A stretch of 64,000 bases of DNA from Variovorax sp. J2L1-78 (GCF_030317205.1 NZ_JASZYB010000004.1:248001-312000); one strand, 5' to 3'; counted from the stretch's first letter, positions 36,132-45,346 are shown. The notes: generated from the sequence alone by a model not told the origin. Program-made: numbers and translations.

Positions 36132-36134
36132 GCG

Positions 36135-36668
36135 ATGCGCCGATTCCTCGATCGTCTGTACGACGGTGCAGGCGCGCTCGGCGCGTTCTGCGTGTTCCTG
36201 ATCTTCGTGCTGATGATCCTGGCCGGCATCGGCCGCCAGATGAACTGGCACGTGAGCGGGCTCAACGACGTGGTGGCCTGGCTCTGCGCCGCGGCCGCCT
36301 TCCTGGCGATGGCGCATGCCTTCCGCCACGGCGACTTCGTGCGGGTCACGCTGCTGCTCGACGCCGTGCCGCTCAAGGCGCGGCGCGTGCTCGACGTGAT
36401 CTGCCTGCTGATCGCCTCCGTGTCGGTGGCCTACCTCACCTATGCGGCCACCAGCTTCACCTGGGAGAGTTACGAGTTCGCCGAGATGGCGACCGGCCTG
36501 GTGGTCATCCCCATCTGGATCCCGCAGGCGACCTTCGTGGTCGGCTGCTGGCTGCTGCTGATCGCCATGGTCGACGAACTGGTGGGCGTGGTGCGGGGCG
36601 AGAAGCCCAGCTACCAGCGCGCCATCGAAGAGCGACACGCTGCTGGCGACTTTTCTTCCGACGTCTGA
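36135..36668 (+). CDS. dctQ: TRAP transporter small permease DctQ-type
   Basis: A 177-residue membrane protein with four transmembrane helices (about residues 12-32, 48-66, 85-108 and 125-148) of the DctQ family. It forms the small membrane subunit of the sodium-driven TRAP importer with dctM. The gap to dctM is 12 bases. Ordinary length for the family. Confidence 0.92.
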   Translation: MRRFLDRLYDGAGALGAFCVFLIFVLMILAGIGRQMNWHVSGLNDVVAWLCAAAAFLAMAHAFRHGDFVRVTLLLDAVPLKARRVLDVICLLIASVSVAYLTYAATSFTWESYEFAEMATGLVVIPIWIPQATFVVGCWLLLIAMVDELVGVVRGEKPSYQRAIEERHAAGDFSSDV

Positions 36669-36680
36669 ACGAACGCACCC

Positions 36681-37994
36681 ATGATCGAAACTCTCCTGAT
36701 GGGCGCGCTGCTGCTCGTCATCATGCTGGTGCTGCTGGCCGGCGGCGTCTGGATCGCCATGACGCTGGCCATCGTGGGCTGGGTCGGCCAGGCCTTTTTC
36801 ACCAACACGCTGCCCGCCAAGAACCTGTTCTCTTCCTTCTGGGAAAGCAATGCGAGCTGGGAACTGGCGGCGCTGCCGCTCTTCATCTGGATGGGCGAGA
36901 TCCTGTTTCGCACCAAGCTCAGCGAAGAGATGTTCGAAGGTCTGCGCCCCTGGCTCAACCGCGTGCCGGGCCGGCTGATGCACACGACCATCATCGGCTG
37001 CGGCGTCTTCGGTTCGGTCTCGGGCTCCTCGGCGGCCACTTGCGCGACCATCGCCAAGGTGGCGCTGCCCGAACTCAAGCGCCGAGGCTACGACGAGAAG
37101 CTGGCCATCGGCTCGCTGGCCACCGCCGGCACGCTGGGCATCCTGATCCCGCCGTCGATCACCATGGTGGTCTACGCGGTCGCGGCCGATGCTTCCATCA
37201 TCCGCATTTTCCTGGCCGGCTTCCTGCCGGGCTTCCTGCTGATGCTGCTGTTCTCGGGCTACATCGCCTGGTGGAGTCTGCGCAACCCCGACAAGGTGCC
37301 GCCGGCCGACCCGCCAACCACCTTCAGGGAGAAGATCCGCCTGTCGGGCAACCTGATTCCCTGCGCCCTGCTGATCGTCTTCATCGTCTGGGTGCTGGTC
37401 GCGGGCTGGGCCACGGCCACCGAGTGTGCGGCCTTCGGCGTGCTCGGCTCGTTGGGCATCGCCGCCTACGGCAAGAGCCTGACCTGGAAGAATTTCCAGG
37501 ACGCGCTGATGGGTGCCACGCGCACCAGCTGCATGATCATGTTCATCCTGGCGGGCGCGGCCTTCCTGACCAAGACCATGGCCTTCACCGGCATCCCGCG
37601 CGAGCTGGCCGAATGGGTCGACAGCATGCACCTGTCGCCCTACGCCCTGATCGGCGCGCTGGTGGTGGTGTACCTGGTGCTGGGCACTGCGCTTGACGGC
37701 ATCTCGATGATCGTGCTGACCAGCGCGGTGGTGCTGCCGATGATCCAGAAGGCCGGCTTCGACCTGGTCTGGTTCGGCATCTTCATCGTGCTGCTGGTCG
37801 AGATCGCCGAGGTCACGCCGCCGGTGGGCTTCAACCTCTTCGTGCTGCAGAACATGACGGGCAAGGACAGCAACGTGATCGCCAAGGCGGCGATCCCGTT
37901 CTTCTTCTGCCTGGTGGTCTGCATCGCGCTCATCACGGTCTTCCCGAGCATCGTCACGAGTCTGCCGGACCTGATGATGGGCAGCGAAAAGTAG
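36681..37994 (+). CDS. dctM: TRAP transporter large permease DctM-type
   Basis: A 437-residue, roughly 11-12-helix membrane protein carrying the DctM signature regions GSVSGSSAATCATIAKVALPEL, GTLGILIPPSITMVVYAV and the C-terminal TPPVGFNLFVLQ. It forms the transport pore. It closes the dctPQM unit; crcB begins 18 bases later and may be co-transcribed. Confidence 0.94.
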   Translation: MIETLLMGALLLVIMLVLLAGGVWIAMTLAIVGWVGQAFFTNTLPAKNLFSSFWESNASWELAALPLFIWMGEILFRTKLSEEMFEGLRPWLNRVPGRLMHTTIIGCGVFGSVSGSSAATCATIAKVALPELKRRGYDEKLAIGSLATAGTLGILIPPSITMVVYAVAADASIIRIFLAGFLPGFLLMLLFSGYIAWWSLRNPDKVPPADPPTTFREKIRLSGNLIPCALLIVFIVWVLVAGWATATECAAFGVLGSLGIAAYGKSLTWKNFQDALMGATRTSCMIMFILAGAAFLTKTMAFTGIPRELAEWVDSMHLSPYALIGALVVVYLVLGTALDGISMIVLTSAVVLPMIQKAGFDLVWFGIFIVLLVEIAEVTPPVGFNLFVLQNMTGKDSNVIAKAAIPFFFCLVVCIALITVFPSIVTSLPDLMMGSEK

Positions 37995-38012
37995 CGTCGC
38001 GATAATCGCGGC

Positions 38013-38387
38013 ATGCTTTTGAACGTCATTTCCATCTGCATCGGCGCATCGCTGGGCGCCCTCGGCCGCTGGGGCCTCGGCCTGTGGCTGGGCGCCGGGC
38101 TGATGGCCTGGGGCACCCTCGCCGCGAATCTCGTTGGCGGCTACCTGATCGGCGTCTCGATGGCCCTCTTCCAGGCGATGCCGGGGCTCGACCCGGTCTG
38201 GCGCCTGGCCATCATCACCGGCTTCCTGGGCGGGCTCACGACCTTCTCGAGCTTTTCCCTCGAGGTGGTGACCCTGATGATGGAAGGCCGTGCCGGCGTG
38301 GCCGCCCTGATCGCCCTCACCCACCTGGCGGGTTCCTTCATGCTGACCTGGCTCGGCTTTCGCAGCATCCAGTGGCTCTCGGCCTGA
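38013..38387 (+). CDS. crcB: Fluoride channel CrcB/Fluc
   Basis: A 124-residue four-helix membrane protein that exports fluoride as a dual-topology dimer. Signatures: GASLGALGRWGLGLWLG, NLVGGYLIGVSMAL and GFLGGLTTFSSFSLEVV with the Phe box and the central sodium-site region. No fluoride riboswitch precedes it; only 18 bases separate it from dctM. Confidence 0.93.
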   Translation: MLLNVISICIGASLGALGRWGLGLWLGAGLMAWGTLAANLVGGYLIGVSMALFQAMPGLDPVWRLAIITGFLGGLTTFSSFSLEVVTLMMEGRAGVAALIALTHLAGSFMLTWLGFRSIQWLSA

Positions 38388-38480
38388 GGGCGAGCACGCG
38401 CCCGATGGCCTGAAAAGCCGTCGGCCACGCTGCAGTTTGAAGAGGCTACCGGACAGGTGCGGTCGATAGAATCGATCGCA

Positions 38481-41429
38481 ATGCCCCTTGTCCTCCTCGT
38501 CGCATTCCCCTTCATCGCCAGCGTGCTGGCAGCCCTGCTGCCTTCGAACGCCCGCAACCGGGAGTCGACGCTGGCGGGACTGGTCGCGCTGGGCTGCGCA
38601 ATCGGCGCGGCGCTGTACTTTCCCAATCTCGCGAACGGCAACGTGGTCCGCCAGCGGGTCGAATGGCTCCCCGCCCTTGGCCTGGACCTGGTGTTCCGCC
38701 TGGACGGCTTCGCCTGGCTGTTCTGCATGCTGGTGCTGGGCATCGGCGCGCTGGTGGTGCTGTACGCGCGCTACTACATGTCGGCATCCGACCCGGTGCC
38801 GCGCTTCTTCTCGTTCTTCCTCGCCTTCATGGGCTCGATGATGGGCGTGGTGCTCTCGGGCAACATCGTCCAGATGGTGCTGTTCTGGGAGCTCACCAGC
38901 CTGTTCTCCTTCCTGCTGATCGGCTACTGGCACCACCGGCGCGATGCGCGGCGCGGCGCGCGCATGGCGCTCACGGTCACCGGCATGGGCGGCCTGTGCC
39001 TGCTGGCCGGCGTGCTGGTGCTGGGGCGCATCGTCGGCAGCTACGAGCTCGACGTGGTGCTCGCCTCCGGCGACCTGATCCGCAACCACCCGCTCTACAC
39101 CACGGTGCTGGTGCTGGTGCTGCTCGGCGCCTTCACCAAGAGCGCGCAGTTCCCCTTCCACTTCTGGCTGCCGCGCGCCATGGCCGCGCCGACCCCCGTG
39201 TCGGCCTACCTGCACTCGGCCACCATGGTGAAGCTCGGGGTGTTCCTCATGGCGCGGTTCTGGCCCGTGCTGTCGGGCACGGAGCCATGGTTCTGGCTGG
39301 TCGGTGGCGCCGGCGCCATCACGCTGCTGCTGGGCGGTTTCGCCGCGATGTTCCAGCGCGACCTGAAGGCGCTGCTGGCCTACTCGACCATCTCGCACCT
39401 CGGGCTCATCACGCTGCTGCTGGGGCTCAACAGCCCGCTGGCCGCCGTGGCCGCGGTGTTCCACGTCATGAACCACGCGACCTTCAAGGCCTCGCTCTTC
39501 ATGGCGGCCGGCATCATCGACCACGAGACCGGCACGCGCGACATCCGCAAGCTCAGCGGGCTGATGAAGCTGATGCCGATCACCGGCACGCTGGCCATCA
39601 TCGCCAGCGCGTCGATGGCCGGGGTTCCGTTGCTCAATGGCTTCCTCTCGAAGGAAATGTTCTTCGCCGAGACGGTCTTCATCCAGTCCACACCGTGGGT
39701 CGACTTCAGCCTGCCCGTCATCGCCACCCTCGCCGGCGTCTTCAGCGTGGCCTATTCGGCGCGCTTCGTGTTCGACGTGTTCTTCGGCCCCCCTTGTGGC
39801 GACGCGGTACCCAAGCAGCCCCACGAGCCGCCGCACTGGATGCGCGTGCCGGTCGAGCTGCTGGTGCTGATCTGCCTGGTGGTGGGCGTGGCGCCGGCCT
39901 GGTCGGTCGGCCCGTTGCTGGCGGCCGCCGCGGCGCCGGTGGTCGGCGGCGTCCTGCCCGACTACAGCCTGGCGGTGTGGCACGGCTTCAACCTGCCGCT
40001 GGTGATGAGCTTCGTCGCGCTGGCGGGCGGCGCCGTGCTGTACCTGGCACAGCGTCGCGGCCGCGCGCGAGGTCGCCTCGACTACACGCCGGTGCTGCAC
40101 CGCTTCGATGGCCAGCGCATCTTCGAGAACCTGCTGGCGCGCCTGAGCGAAGCGGGCCGGCGCAGCCGCCGCCTCTTCGGCACGCGCCGCCTGCAGACGC
40201 AATTGCTGCTGCTGGTGCTCGTCGCGGCGGCCGGTGCCGGCGCGTCGCTGTGGCTCACGCCCGGCGGCCGCGGCACGCGCGAGCTGCTGCCCTTCTCGCC
40301 GATGTTCGCGATGACCTGGATCATCGGCATGGGCTGTGCACTGGCGGCCGCCTGGCAGGCCAAGTTCCACCGGCTCGCGTCGCTGATGCTCGCCGCCGCG
40401 GCCGGCCTGGTCTGCTGCATCACCTACATCTGGTTCTCGGCCCCCGACCTAGCGCTGACGCAGCTCGTGGTCGAGGCGGTGACCACGGTGCTCATGCTGC
40501 TCGGCCTGCGCTGGCTGCCGATGCGCAGCAAGGCCGCGGTGCAGCCTGCTTCGGCGCGGCTGCGCCCATGGGGCCGGCGCGGGCGTGACCTGCTGGTGGC
40601 CGCCGCGGCCGGCTCCGGCATGGCGGCGCTGGCCTGGACCATGATGACGCGCGACTTCCCGCAGAGCATCTCGCCCTTCTTCCTCGACAACGCGCTGAGT
40701 CTGGGCGGCGGCACCAACGTGGTCAACGTGATGCTGGTCGACTTCCGCGGCTTCGACACCTTCGGCGAGATCACCGTGCTCGGTGTGGTCGCGCTCACCG
40801 TGTACGCGTTGCTGCGCCGCTTCCGCCCGGCCATCGAATCGATGGCACTGCCGACGCAGCAGCGTCTGCAGACCGACGACGGCAGCAGCGACCTGATCAA
40901 CCCGCGCCGCGCCAAGGACAGCGCCATCGGCTACCTGATGGTGCCCGCCGTGCTGGTGCGCCTGCTGCTGCCGCTGTCGGTGCTGGTCGCGGTCTACTTC
41001 TTCATGCGCGGCCACAACGCGCCGGGCGGCGGCTTCGTCGCGGGCCTGGTGATGTCGGTCGCGCTGGTGCTGCAGTTCATCGTCTCGGGCACCGAATGGG
41101 TCGAGGAGCACCTGCGCATCTACCCGCGCCGCTGGATCGCCATCGGCCTGCTGCTCGCACTGGCCACCGGTGGCGGCTCGGTGCTGATGGGCTACCCCTT
41201 CATGACGACCCACACCGCCCACCTGCACCTGCCGCTACTCGGCGAGATCCATGTGCCGAGCGCGCTGTTCTTCGACATGGGCGTGTTCTCGCTGGTGCTC
41301 GGTGCGACGATGCTCATCCTCACGGCGCTGGCCCACCAGTCGGTGCGCAGCCACCGCTGGGCCGACGAACAGGCCGAGCGCGAAGCCGCCGAGGCCGACG
41401 CCACGCCGACCGCGGAGGGCGCCGCCTGA
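38481..41429 (+). CDS. mrpA: Mrp antiporter subunit A/B fusion (MrpAB/PhaAB)
   Basis: A 982-residue membrane protein. The N-terminal two-thirds is the proton-pumping antiporter module related to NuoL (FSFFLAFMGSMMGVVLSGN, the ion-channel Glu/Lys region, HSATMVKLGVFLMARFWP). The MrpA-specific C-terminal region (40.2-40.8 kb) is followed by an MrpB domain from about residue 830 (PAVLVRLLLPLSVLVAVYFFMRGHNAPGGGF). A and B are fused as in PhaAB. It starts at ATG 38481 and overlaps mrpC by TGATG. The whole Mrp set of A-G exports sodium or potassium against protons. Confidence 0.95.
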   Translation: MPLVLLVAFPFIASVLAALLPSNARNRESTLAGLVALGCAIGAALYFPNLANGNVVRQRVEWLPALGLDLVFRLDGFAWLFCMLVLGIGALVVLYARYYMSASDPVPRFFSFFLAFMGSMMGVVLSGNIVQMVLFWELTSLFSFLLIGYWHHRRDARRGARMALTVTGMGGLCLLAGVLVLGRIVGSYELDVVLASGDLIRNHPLYTTVLVLVLLGAFTKSAQFPFHFWLPRAMAAPTPVSAYLHSATMVKLGVFLMARFWPVLSGTEPWFWLVGGAGAITLLLGGFAAMFQRDLKALLAYSTISHLGLITLLLGLNSPLAAVAAVFHVMNHATFKASLFMAAGIIDHETGTRDIRKLSGLMKLMPITGTLAIIASASMAGVPLLNGFLSKEMFFAETVFIQSTPWVDFSLPVIATLAGVFSVAYSARFVFDVFFGPPCGDAVPKQPHEPPHWMRVPVELLVLICLVVGVAPAWSVGPLLAAAAAPVVGGVLPDYSLAVWHGFNLPLVMSFVALAGGAVLYLAQRRGRARGRLDYTPVLHRFDGQRIFENLLARLSEAGRRSRRLFGTRRLQTQLLLLVLVAAAGAGASLWLTPGGRGTRELLPFSPMFAMTWIIGMGCALAAAWQAKFHRLASLMLAAAAGLVCCITYIWFSAPDLALTQLVVEAVTTVLMLLGLRWLPMRSKAAVQPASARLRPWGRRGRDLLVAAAAGSGMAALAWTMMTRDFPQSISPFFLDNALSLGGGTNVVNVMLVDFRGFDTFGEITVLGVVALTVYALLRRFRPAIESMALPTQQRLQTDDGSSDLINPRRAKDSAIGYLMVPAVLVRLLLPLSVLVAVYFFMRGHNAPGGGFVAGLVMSVALVLQFIVSGTEWVEEHLRIYPRRWIAIGLLLALATGGGSVLMGYPFMTTHTAHLHLPLLGEIHVPSALFFDMGVFSLVLGATMLILTALAHQSVRSHRWADEQAEREAAEADATPTAEGAA

Positions 41430-41785
41430 TGGAAGCCGTCCTCGCCATCGCCATCGGCGTGCTCACCGGGTCGGGGGTGTACCTGCTGCTGCGTCCGCGC
41501 ACCTTCCAGGTCATCATGGGGCTGACGCTGATCTCCTACGCCGTCAACCTCTTCATCTTCAGCATGGGCCGGCTGAAGGTCGACAGCGAGCCGGTGCTGA
41601 TCGCCGGCGTGGCCTCCACCCTGGCGAACACCGCCGACCCGATGCCGCAGGCCCTGGTGCTGACCGCCATCGTCATCGGCTTCGCCATGACCGCACTGTT
41701 CCTGGTCGTGATGCTGGCCTCGCGCGGGCTGAGCGGCACCGACCACGTCGACGGCGAAGAGCGCGCCCGGGAGGCCGGCGAATGA
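41429..41785 (+). CDS. mrpC: Mrp antiporter subunit C
   Basis: A 118-residue protein with three transmembrane helices of the NuoK/MrpC family (GSGVYLLLRPRTFQVIMGLTL, then YAVNLFIFSMG and the buried VLTAIVIGFAMTALFLV). It overlaps the mrpA stop by one base (TGATG), and its own stop overlaps mrpD by four (ATGA). It is part of the membrane arm of the antiporter. Confidence 0.94.
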   Translation: MEAVLAIAIGVLTGSGVYLLLRPRTFQVIMGLTLISYAVNLFIFSMGRLKVDSEPVLIAGVASTLANTADPMPQALVLTAIVIGFAMTALFLVVMLASRGLSGTDHVDGEERAREAGE

Positions 41786-43488
41786 CCGAGCTGCTGCACC
41801 TGCTCGACCGCTTCCTCGAGTTCAGCATGCCGCACCTGGTGGCGGTGCCGATCCTGGTGCCGATGCTGACCGCCGCCCTGATGCTGCTGCTCGACGAGAA
41901 GCGCCGCCGCATCAAGTCGGCGCTGAGCGTGGTCTCCGGCCTCATCGGCCTGCTGGTCGCGCTGGCGCTGCTGCGCTGGGTCAACGCGGCCGACACCGGC
42001 AGCGGCCCCGGCTCCATCGGCGTGTACCTCGCGGGCAACTGGCGTGCGCCATTCGGCATCGTGCTGGTGGCCGACCGGCTCTCGACCATGATGGTCGCGC
42101 TCACCGGGGTGGTGGCCTTCGCCGCGTCGATCTACTCCACCTCGCGCTGGGACCGCGCGGGCGTGCACTTCCACCCGATGCTGCAGCTGCAGCTGATGGG
42201 GCTCAACGGTGCCTTCCTCACGGGTGACCTGTTCAACCTCTTCGTCTTCTTCGAGGTGATGCTGGCCGCGTCGTACGGGCTGCTGCTGCACGGTTCAGGG
42301 CGGCTGCGCGTGTCGGCCGGCCTGCACTACATCGCGATCAACCTGGCAGCCTCGTCGCTCTTCCTGATCGGCGCGGCGCTGCTCTACGGCGTGACCGGCA
42401 CGCTCAACATGGCCGACCTGGGGGTGCGCATCGCCCAGCTCGACGCGGGCGACCGCGGCCTGGTGCACGCCGCCGCTGCCATCCTGGCGACCGCCTTCTT
42501 CGCCAAGGCCGGCGCCTGGCCGCTCAACTTCTGGCTGGTGCCGGCCTACAGCGCCGCCGTGTCGCCGGTGAGCGCGGTGTTCGCGCTGCTCACCAAGCTG
42601 GGCCTCTACACCGTGCTGCGCCTGTGGACGGTGCTGTTCGCGCCCGACACCGGCGCCTCCGCGCAGTTCGGCCACGACGTGCTGGTCGGCATCGGGCTGG
42701 CCACGCTCTGCGTCGGCGCGCTCGGCATCGTCGGCACCCAGCGGCTGTCGAACCTGGCCGGCTTCAGCGTGCTGGTGTCGGCCGGCACGCTGCTGGCGGC
42801 GGTGGGCCTGGGTCAGCCTGCCATCTGGGCCGGCGCGCTGTACTACCTGCTGAGCTCCACGCTCGCGATCAGCGCCTTCTTCCTGCTGATCGACATGATC
42901 GAGCGCTGGCGCAACGCAGGCGCCAGCATCGCGCCGCACGAGGCGGCCGACAACGCGCCCTTCCTGTCGGAAGACCTCACGGCATTGAACGACGTGAACC
43001 TCGACGACGAGCAGCAGGCGCTCTACGGCCGCGCCATTCCGGCCGGCGTGGCCTTTCTGGGCCTGGGCTTCATCGGCTGCACGCTGCTGCTGGCCGGGCT
43101 GCCGCCGCTGTCGGGCTTCGTCGGCAAGCTCGCGATGCTGTCGGGCCTGCTCGATGCCCCCGTCGTGAGCCGCTCGAGCTGGCTCTTCCTGGGCCTGCTG
43201 CTGGCCTCGGGCTTCATGACGCTGGTGGCGCTGAGCCGCACCGGCATCCGCCATTTCTGGACCCAGCCGCTGAGCGCGATGCCGAGCCTGCGTGCCATGG
43301 AAGTGCTGCCGGTGGCGGCGCTGCTGGCGGCCTCGGTCGCGCTCACGATCGAGGCCGGCCCCGTGATGCAGCACGCGAGCGCCACCGCCGACGGCCTGTT
43401 CGCCCCCCAGGCCTACCGCGATGCGGTGGCCGGCGCACAGCAGGTGCCCAACCCCTCACCAAAGCATTTCAAGGGAGGCACGCCCTGA
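41782..43488 (+). CDS. mrpD: Mrp antiporter subunit D
   Basis: A 568-residue, about 14-helix antiporter-like subunit of the NuoM/NuoN type. It includes NLFVFFEVMLAASYGLLLHG with the key membrane glutamate, a TAFFAKAGAWPLNFWL lysine helix, and VSPVSAVFALLTKLGLYTVLRL. It is longer than the usual 490-500 residues because of a polar insertion at about residues 375-415 between helices (charged, loop-like). Starts overlap mrpC and mrpE by a few bases. Confidence 0.94.
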   Translation: MTELLHLLDRFLEFSMPHLVAVPILVPMLTAALMLLLDEKRRRIKSALSVVSGLIGLLVALALLRWVNAADTGSGPGSIGVYLAGNWRAPFGIVLVADRLSTMMVALTGVVAFAASIYSTSRWDRAGVHFHPMLQLQLMGLNGAFLTGDLFNLFVFFEVMLAASYGLLLHGSGRLRVSAGLHYIAINLAASSLFLIGAALLYGVTGTLNMADLGVRIAQLDAGDRGLVHAAAAILATAFFAKAGAWPLNFWLVPAYSAAVSPVSAVFALLTKLGLYTVLRLWTVLFAPDTGASAQFGHDVLVGIGLATLCVGALGIVGTQRLSNLAGFSVLVSAGTLLAAVGLGQPAIWAGALYYLLSSTLAISAFFLLIDMIERWRNAGASIAPHEAADNAPFLSEDLTALNDVNLDDEQQALYGRAIPAGVAFLGLGFIGCTLLLAGLPPLSGFVGKLAMLSGLLDAPVVSRSSWLFLGLLLASGFMTLVALSRTGIRHFWTQPLSAMPSLRAMEVLPVAALLAASVALTIEAGPVMQHASATADGLFAPQAYRDAVAGAQQVPNPSPKHFKGGTP

Positions 43489-43979
43489 TGCGCAAGATCC
43501 TTCCATCGCCGCCGTTGTCGCTGGCGCTCTTCGTCGTCTGGCTGCTGCTGAACCAGTCGCTGCACGTCGCGACGATGGTGTTCGCCGCCATCCTCGCGGT
43601 GGTGGTGCCGCTCATCACCCAGGGCCTGCGGCCCGCGGCCGTGCGCATGCGCCGGCCGCTGGTGGCGCTGCGCCTGACCGGCACGGTGCTGCGCGACCTG
43701 CTGCATTCGGCGCTGACCGTCGGCCGTGCGCTGCTCACCCGCCGCACGCCGCAGATCCGCAGCGCCTTCGTCGAGATGCCGCTGACCCTGCGCGACCCGA
43801 ACGCTTTGGCCGTGCTCGCCATGATCTTCTGCCTGGCGCCCGGCACGGCCTGGGGCGAGGTCTCGCTCGACCGCAGCAAGCTGCTGCTGCACGTGTTCGA
43901 CCTGGAGGACGAAGCCGCCTTCATTGAGATGGTCCGCACGCGCTACGAGCGCCCGCTGATGGAGATCTTCGAATCATGA
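43488..43979 (+). CDS. mrpE: Mrp antiporter subunit E
   Basis: A 163-residue MrpE family protein with an N-terminal helix pair (LALFVVWLLLNQSLHVATMVFAAIL) and the cytosolic portion ending in AFIEMVRTRYERPLMEIFES, with the NALAVLAMIFCLAPGTAWGEV core. It starts on the last base of the mrpD stop and overlaps mrpF by four bases. Confidence 0.9.
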   Translation: MRKILPSPPLSLALFVVWLLLNQSLHVATMVFAAILAVVVPLITQGLRPAAVRMRRPLVALRLTGTVLRDLLHSALTVGRALLTRRTPQIRSAFVEMPLTLRDPNALAVLAMIFCLAPGTAWGEVSLDRSKLLLHVFDLEDEAAFIEMVRTRYERPLMEIFES

Positions 43980-44254
43980 CGCCCATCCTCTTCTGGGCCC
44001 TCAAGGGCGCCCTCTTCCTGCTGGCCGTGGCGATGCTGTGCGCCGTCTGGCGTCTGCTGATCGGCCCCACCGCGCAAGACCGCGTGATGGCGCTGGATTG
44101 CCTCTACATCAACGGCATGCTGATGATGCTGGTGCTGGGCATCAACTACGCGAGCAACGTGTACTTCGAGGCGGCGATGCTGATCGCGCTGTTCGGTTTC
44201 GTGGGATCGACCGCGCTGGCGAAGTTCCTGCTGCGCGGCGAGGTGATCGAATGA
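43976..44254 (+). CDS. mrpF: Mrp antiporter subunit F
   Basis: A 92-residue three-helix MrpF/PhaF protein (FLLAVAMLCAVWRLLIGPTAQDRVMALD, then the second and third helices). The GPTAQDRVMALD motif is characteristic. It overlaps the mrpE stop by ATGA. mrpG follows after 13 bases. Confidence 0.92.
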   Translation: MTPILFWALKGALFLLAVAMLCAVWRLLIGPTAQDRVMALDCLYINGMLMMLVLGINYASNVYFEAAMLIALFGFVGSTALAKFLLRGEVIE

Positions 44255-44267
44255 CGGGAGCCCGGCC

Positions 44268-44636
44268 ATGAACATCGTCCCCGACTTCATCATCGGCCCG
44301 CTGCCGCTGTGGGCGGAGATCCTCACCGGCCTGTTCGCGGTGCTCGGCGCGGCCTTCGCCGCCGTGGGCTCCTTCGGCCTGGTGCGGCTGCCGACCTTCT
44401 TCCACCGCATCCATGCGCCCACGCTGGGCGCCACGGCCGGCGTGTGGTGCCTGACCATCGCGACCATCGTCTACTTCTCGGTGCAGGGCTACAACCTGTT
44501 CCTGCACGCCGTGCTGATCGCGCTGTTCGTCGCGCTGACCGCGCCGGTCACCACAATCTTCCTGATGCGGGCGGCGCTGTTCCGCGAACGCCAGAAGGGC
44601 GGCAACGTGCCGCCGACCACCGACCGCGGGGACTGA
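44268..44636 (+). CDS. mrpG: Mrp antiporter subunit G
   Basis: A 122-residue three-helix MrpG/PhaG protein containing FAAVGSFGLVRLPTFFHRIHAPTLGATAGVW, the family signature. It completes the A(B)CDEFG set. Its stop is 15 bases from the stop of a convergent small gene. Confidence 0.93.
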   Translation: MNIVPDFIIGPLPLWAEILTGLFAVLGAAFAAVGSFGLVRLPTFFHRIHAPTLGATAGVWCLTIATIVYFSVQGYNLFLHAVLIALFVALTAPVTTIFLMRAALFRERQKGGNVPPTTDRGD

Positions 44637-44651
44637 CGCGCCCCGCCGGCC

Positions 44652-44954
44652 TCAGTTGTTGGCCAGCCCCATGAAGTCGGTCGGCGCGAAGTTGGTGTCG
44701 CGCCAGGCATGGCTGCGCGCATGGCGTTCGCTGGCGCTCAGGCGCAGGCGGGCCAGGTCGGCCCGCACTTCTTCCAGCGTGCGCATCTTGCGGACCGGGA
44801 CCTGTGCTGGTTCGACCCGCGATGCCTGCACGGCGACAACGGGCACCACGGGCGGGCGCACCACCGACTGCGCCGTCGAGCGCGCCGGTGCGGTGTCGCG
44901 GGTGCGCCGGTTGAACAGTTGACGGATCGAACGGAAGAGGAAGAGAACGTCCAT
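44652..44954 (-). CDS. Hypothetical basic protein
   Basis: A 100-residue protein beginning MDVLFLFRSIRQLFNRR, a short amphipathic or membrane-associating N-terminus. A proline/valine-rich middle and a charged helical segment (EEVRADLARLRLSASERHARS) follow, ending FAPTDFMGLANN. I do not recognise a family. It has no visible ribosome binding site, but a plausible sigma-70 promoter lies just upstream, and coding is supported by the lack of any other gene between mrpG and the Cox cluster. Confidence 0.55.
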   Translation of the reverse strand: MDVLFLFRSIRQLFNRRTRDTAPARSTAQSVVRPPVVPVVAVQASRVEPAQVPVRKMRTLEEVRADLARLRLSASERHARSHAWRDTNFAPTDFMGLANN

Positions 44955-44982
44955 GGTCGTGCGCGCCTGAAAGTGTCAGACG

Positions 44983-45010
44983 ATTGTTAATCGCCGCCCT
45001 GTGAAGTCAA
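44983..45010 (-). promoter_or_regulatory. Candidate sigma-70 promoter of the 44954 gene
   Basis: On the minus strand TTGACT (45005-45010) and AACAAT (44983-44988) with 16-base spacing, placed about 28 bases before the ATG of the small gene. Confidence 0.4.
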
Positions 45011-45086
45011 AGGACTTACAGCAGCCGATCGGGGAAAATTCGCGTACTTTTGCGCACAAAAGCCGACTTCGGTCTGCACGAGGACT

Positions 45087-45341
45087 TCAAGGCGCCGTTT
45101 CAGCTTCCAGCCGGTCGAGCCACAGCATCGCCTCGCCCCGCGTGCCGCCACACATCTCCACCGAAGGCTGCAGTCCGCCGCAGCAGGCCGGGCGCTCCGG
45201 GTGGCCGAAGATGGCGCAACGCTGGTCGGCCATCAGCTGGACACACGGCACGCCGGCCGGCTTGCCCAGGGGCATCCCTGGAATAGGGCTGCTGATGGAG
45301 GGTGCGGTGCAGCAGGCGCCGCAGCCGGGGCGGCAGTCCAT
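45087..45341 (-). CDS. YkgJ-type cysteine-cluster protein
   Basis: An 84-residue protein with eight cysteines. They include the N-terminal CRPGCGACC, the VPCVQL and QRCAIF positions, and ACCGGLQ near the end. This pattern is the UPF0153/YkgJ metal-binding (zinc or iron-sulfur) family. It starts 5 bases after the end of xdhC reading the same way, so it is the last gene of the Cox cluster transcript. A role in metal-centre delivery is only an inference from position. Confidence 0.78.
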   Translation of the reverse strand: MDCRPGCGACCTAPSISSPIPGMPLGKPAGVPCVQLMADQRCAIFGHPERPACCGGLQPSVEMCGGTRGEAMLWLDRLEAETAP

Positions 45342-45346
45342 GTGCC

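Noticed and set aside
37995..38012. Possible fluoride riboswitch before crcB
   Set aside because: Only 18 bases separate dctM and crcB and no riboswitch core is visible.
34611..40370. A very long open frame on the minus strand (about 1,900 codons) across the lapB-TRAP-crcB-mrpA region
   Set aside because: It is antisense to several well-recognised genes, its translation is Arg/His/Gln-rich low-complexity sequence, and it matches no fold. It results from high GC third positions.
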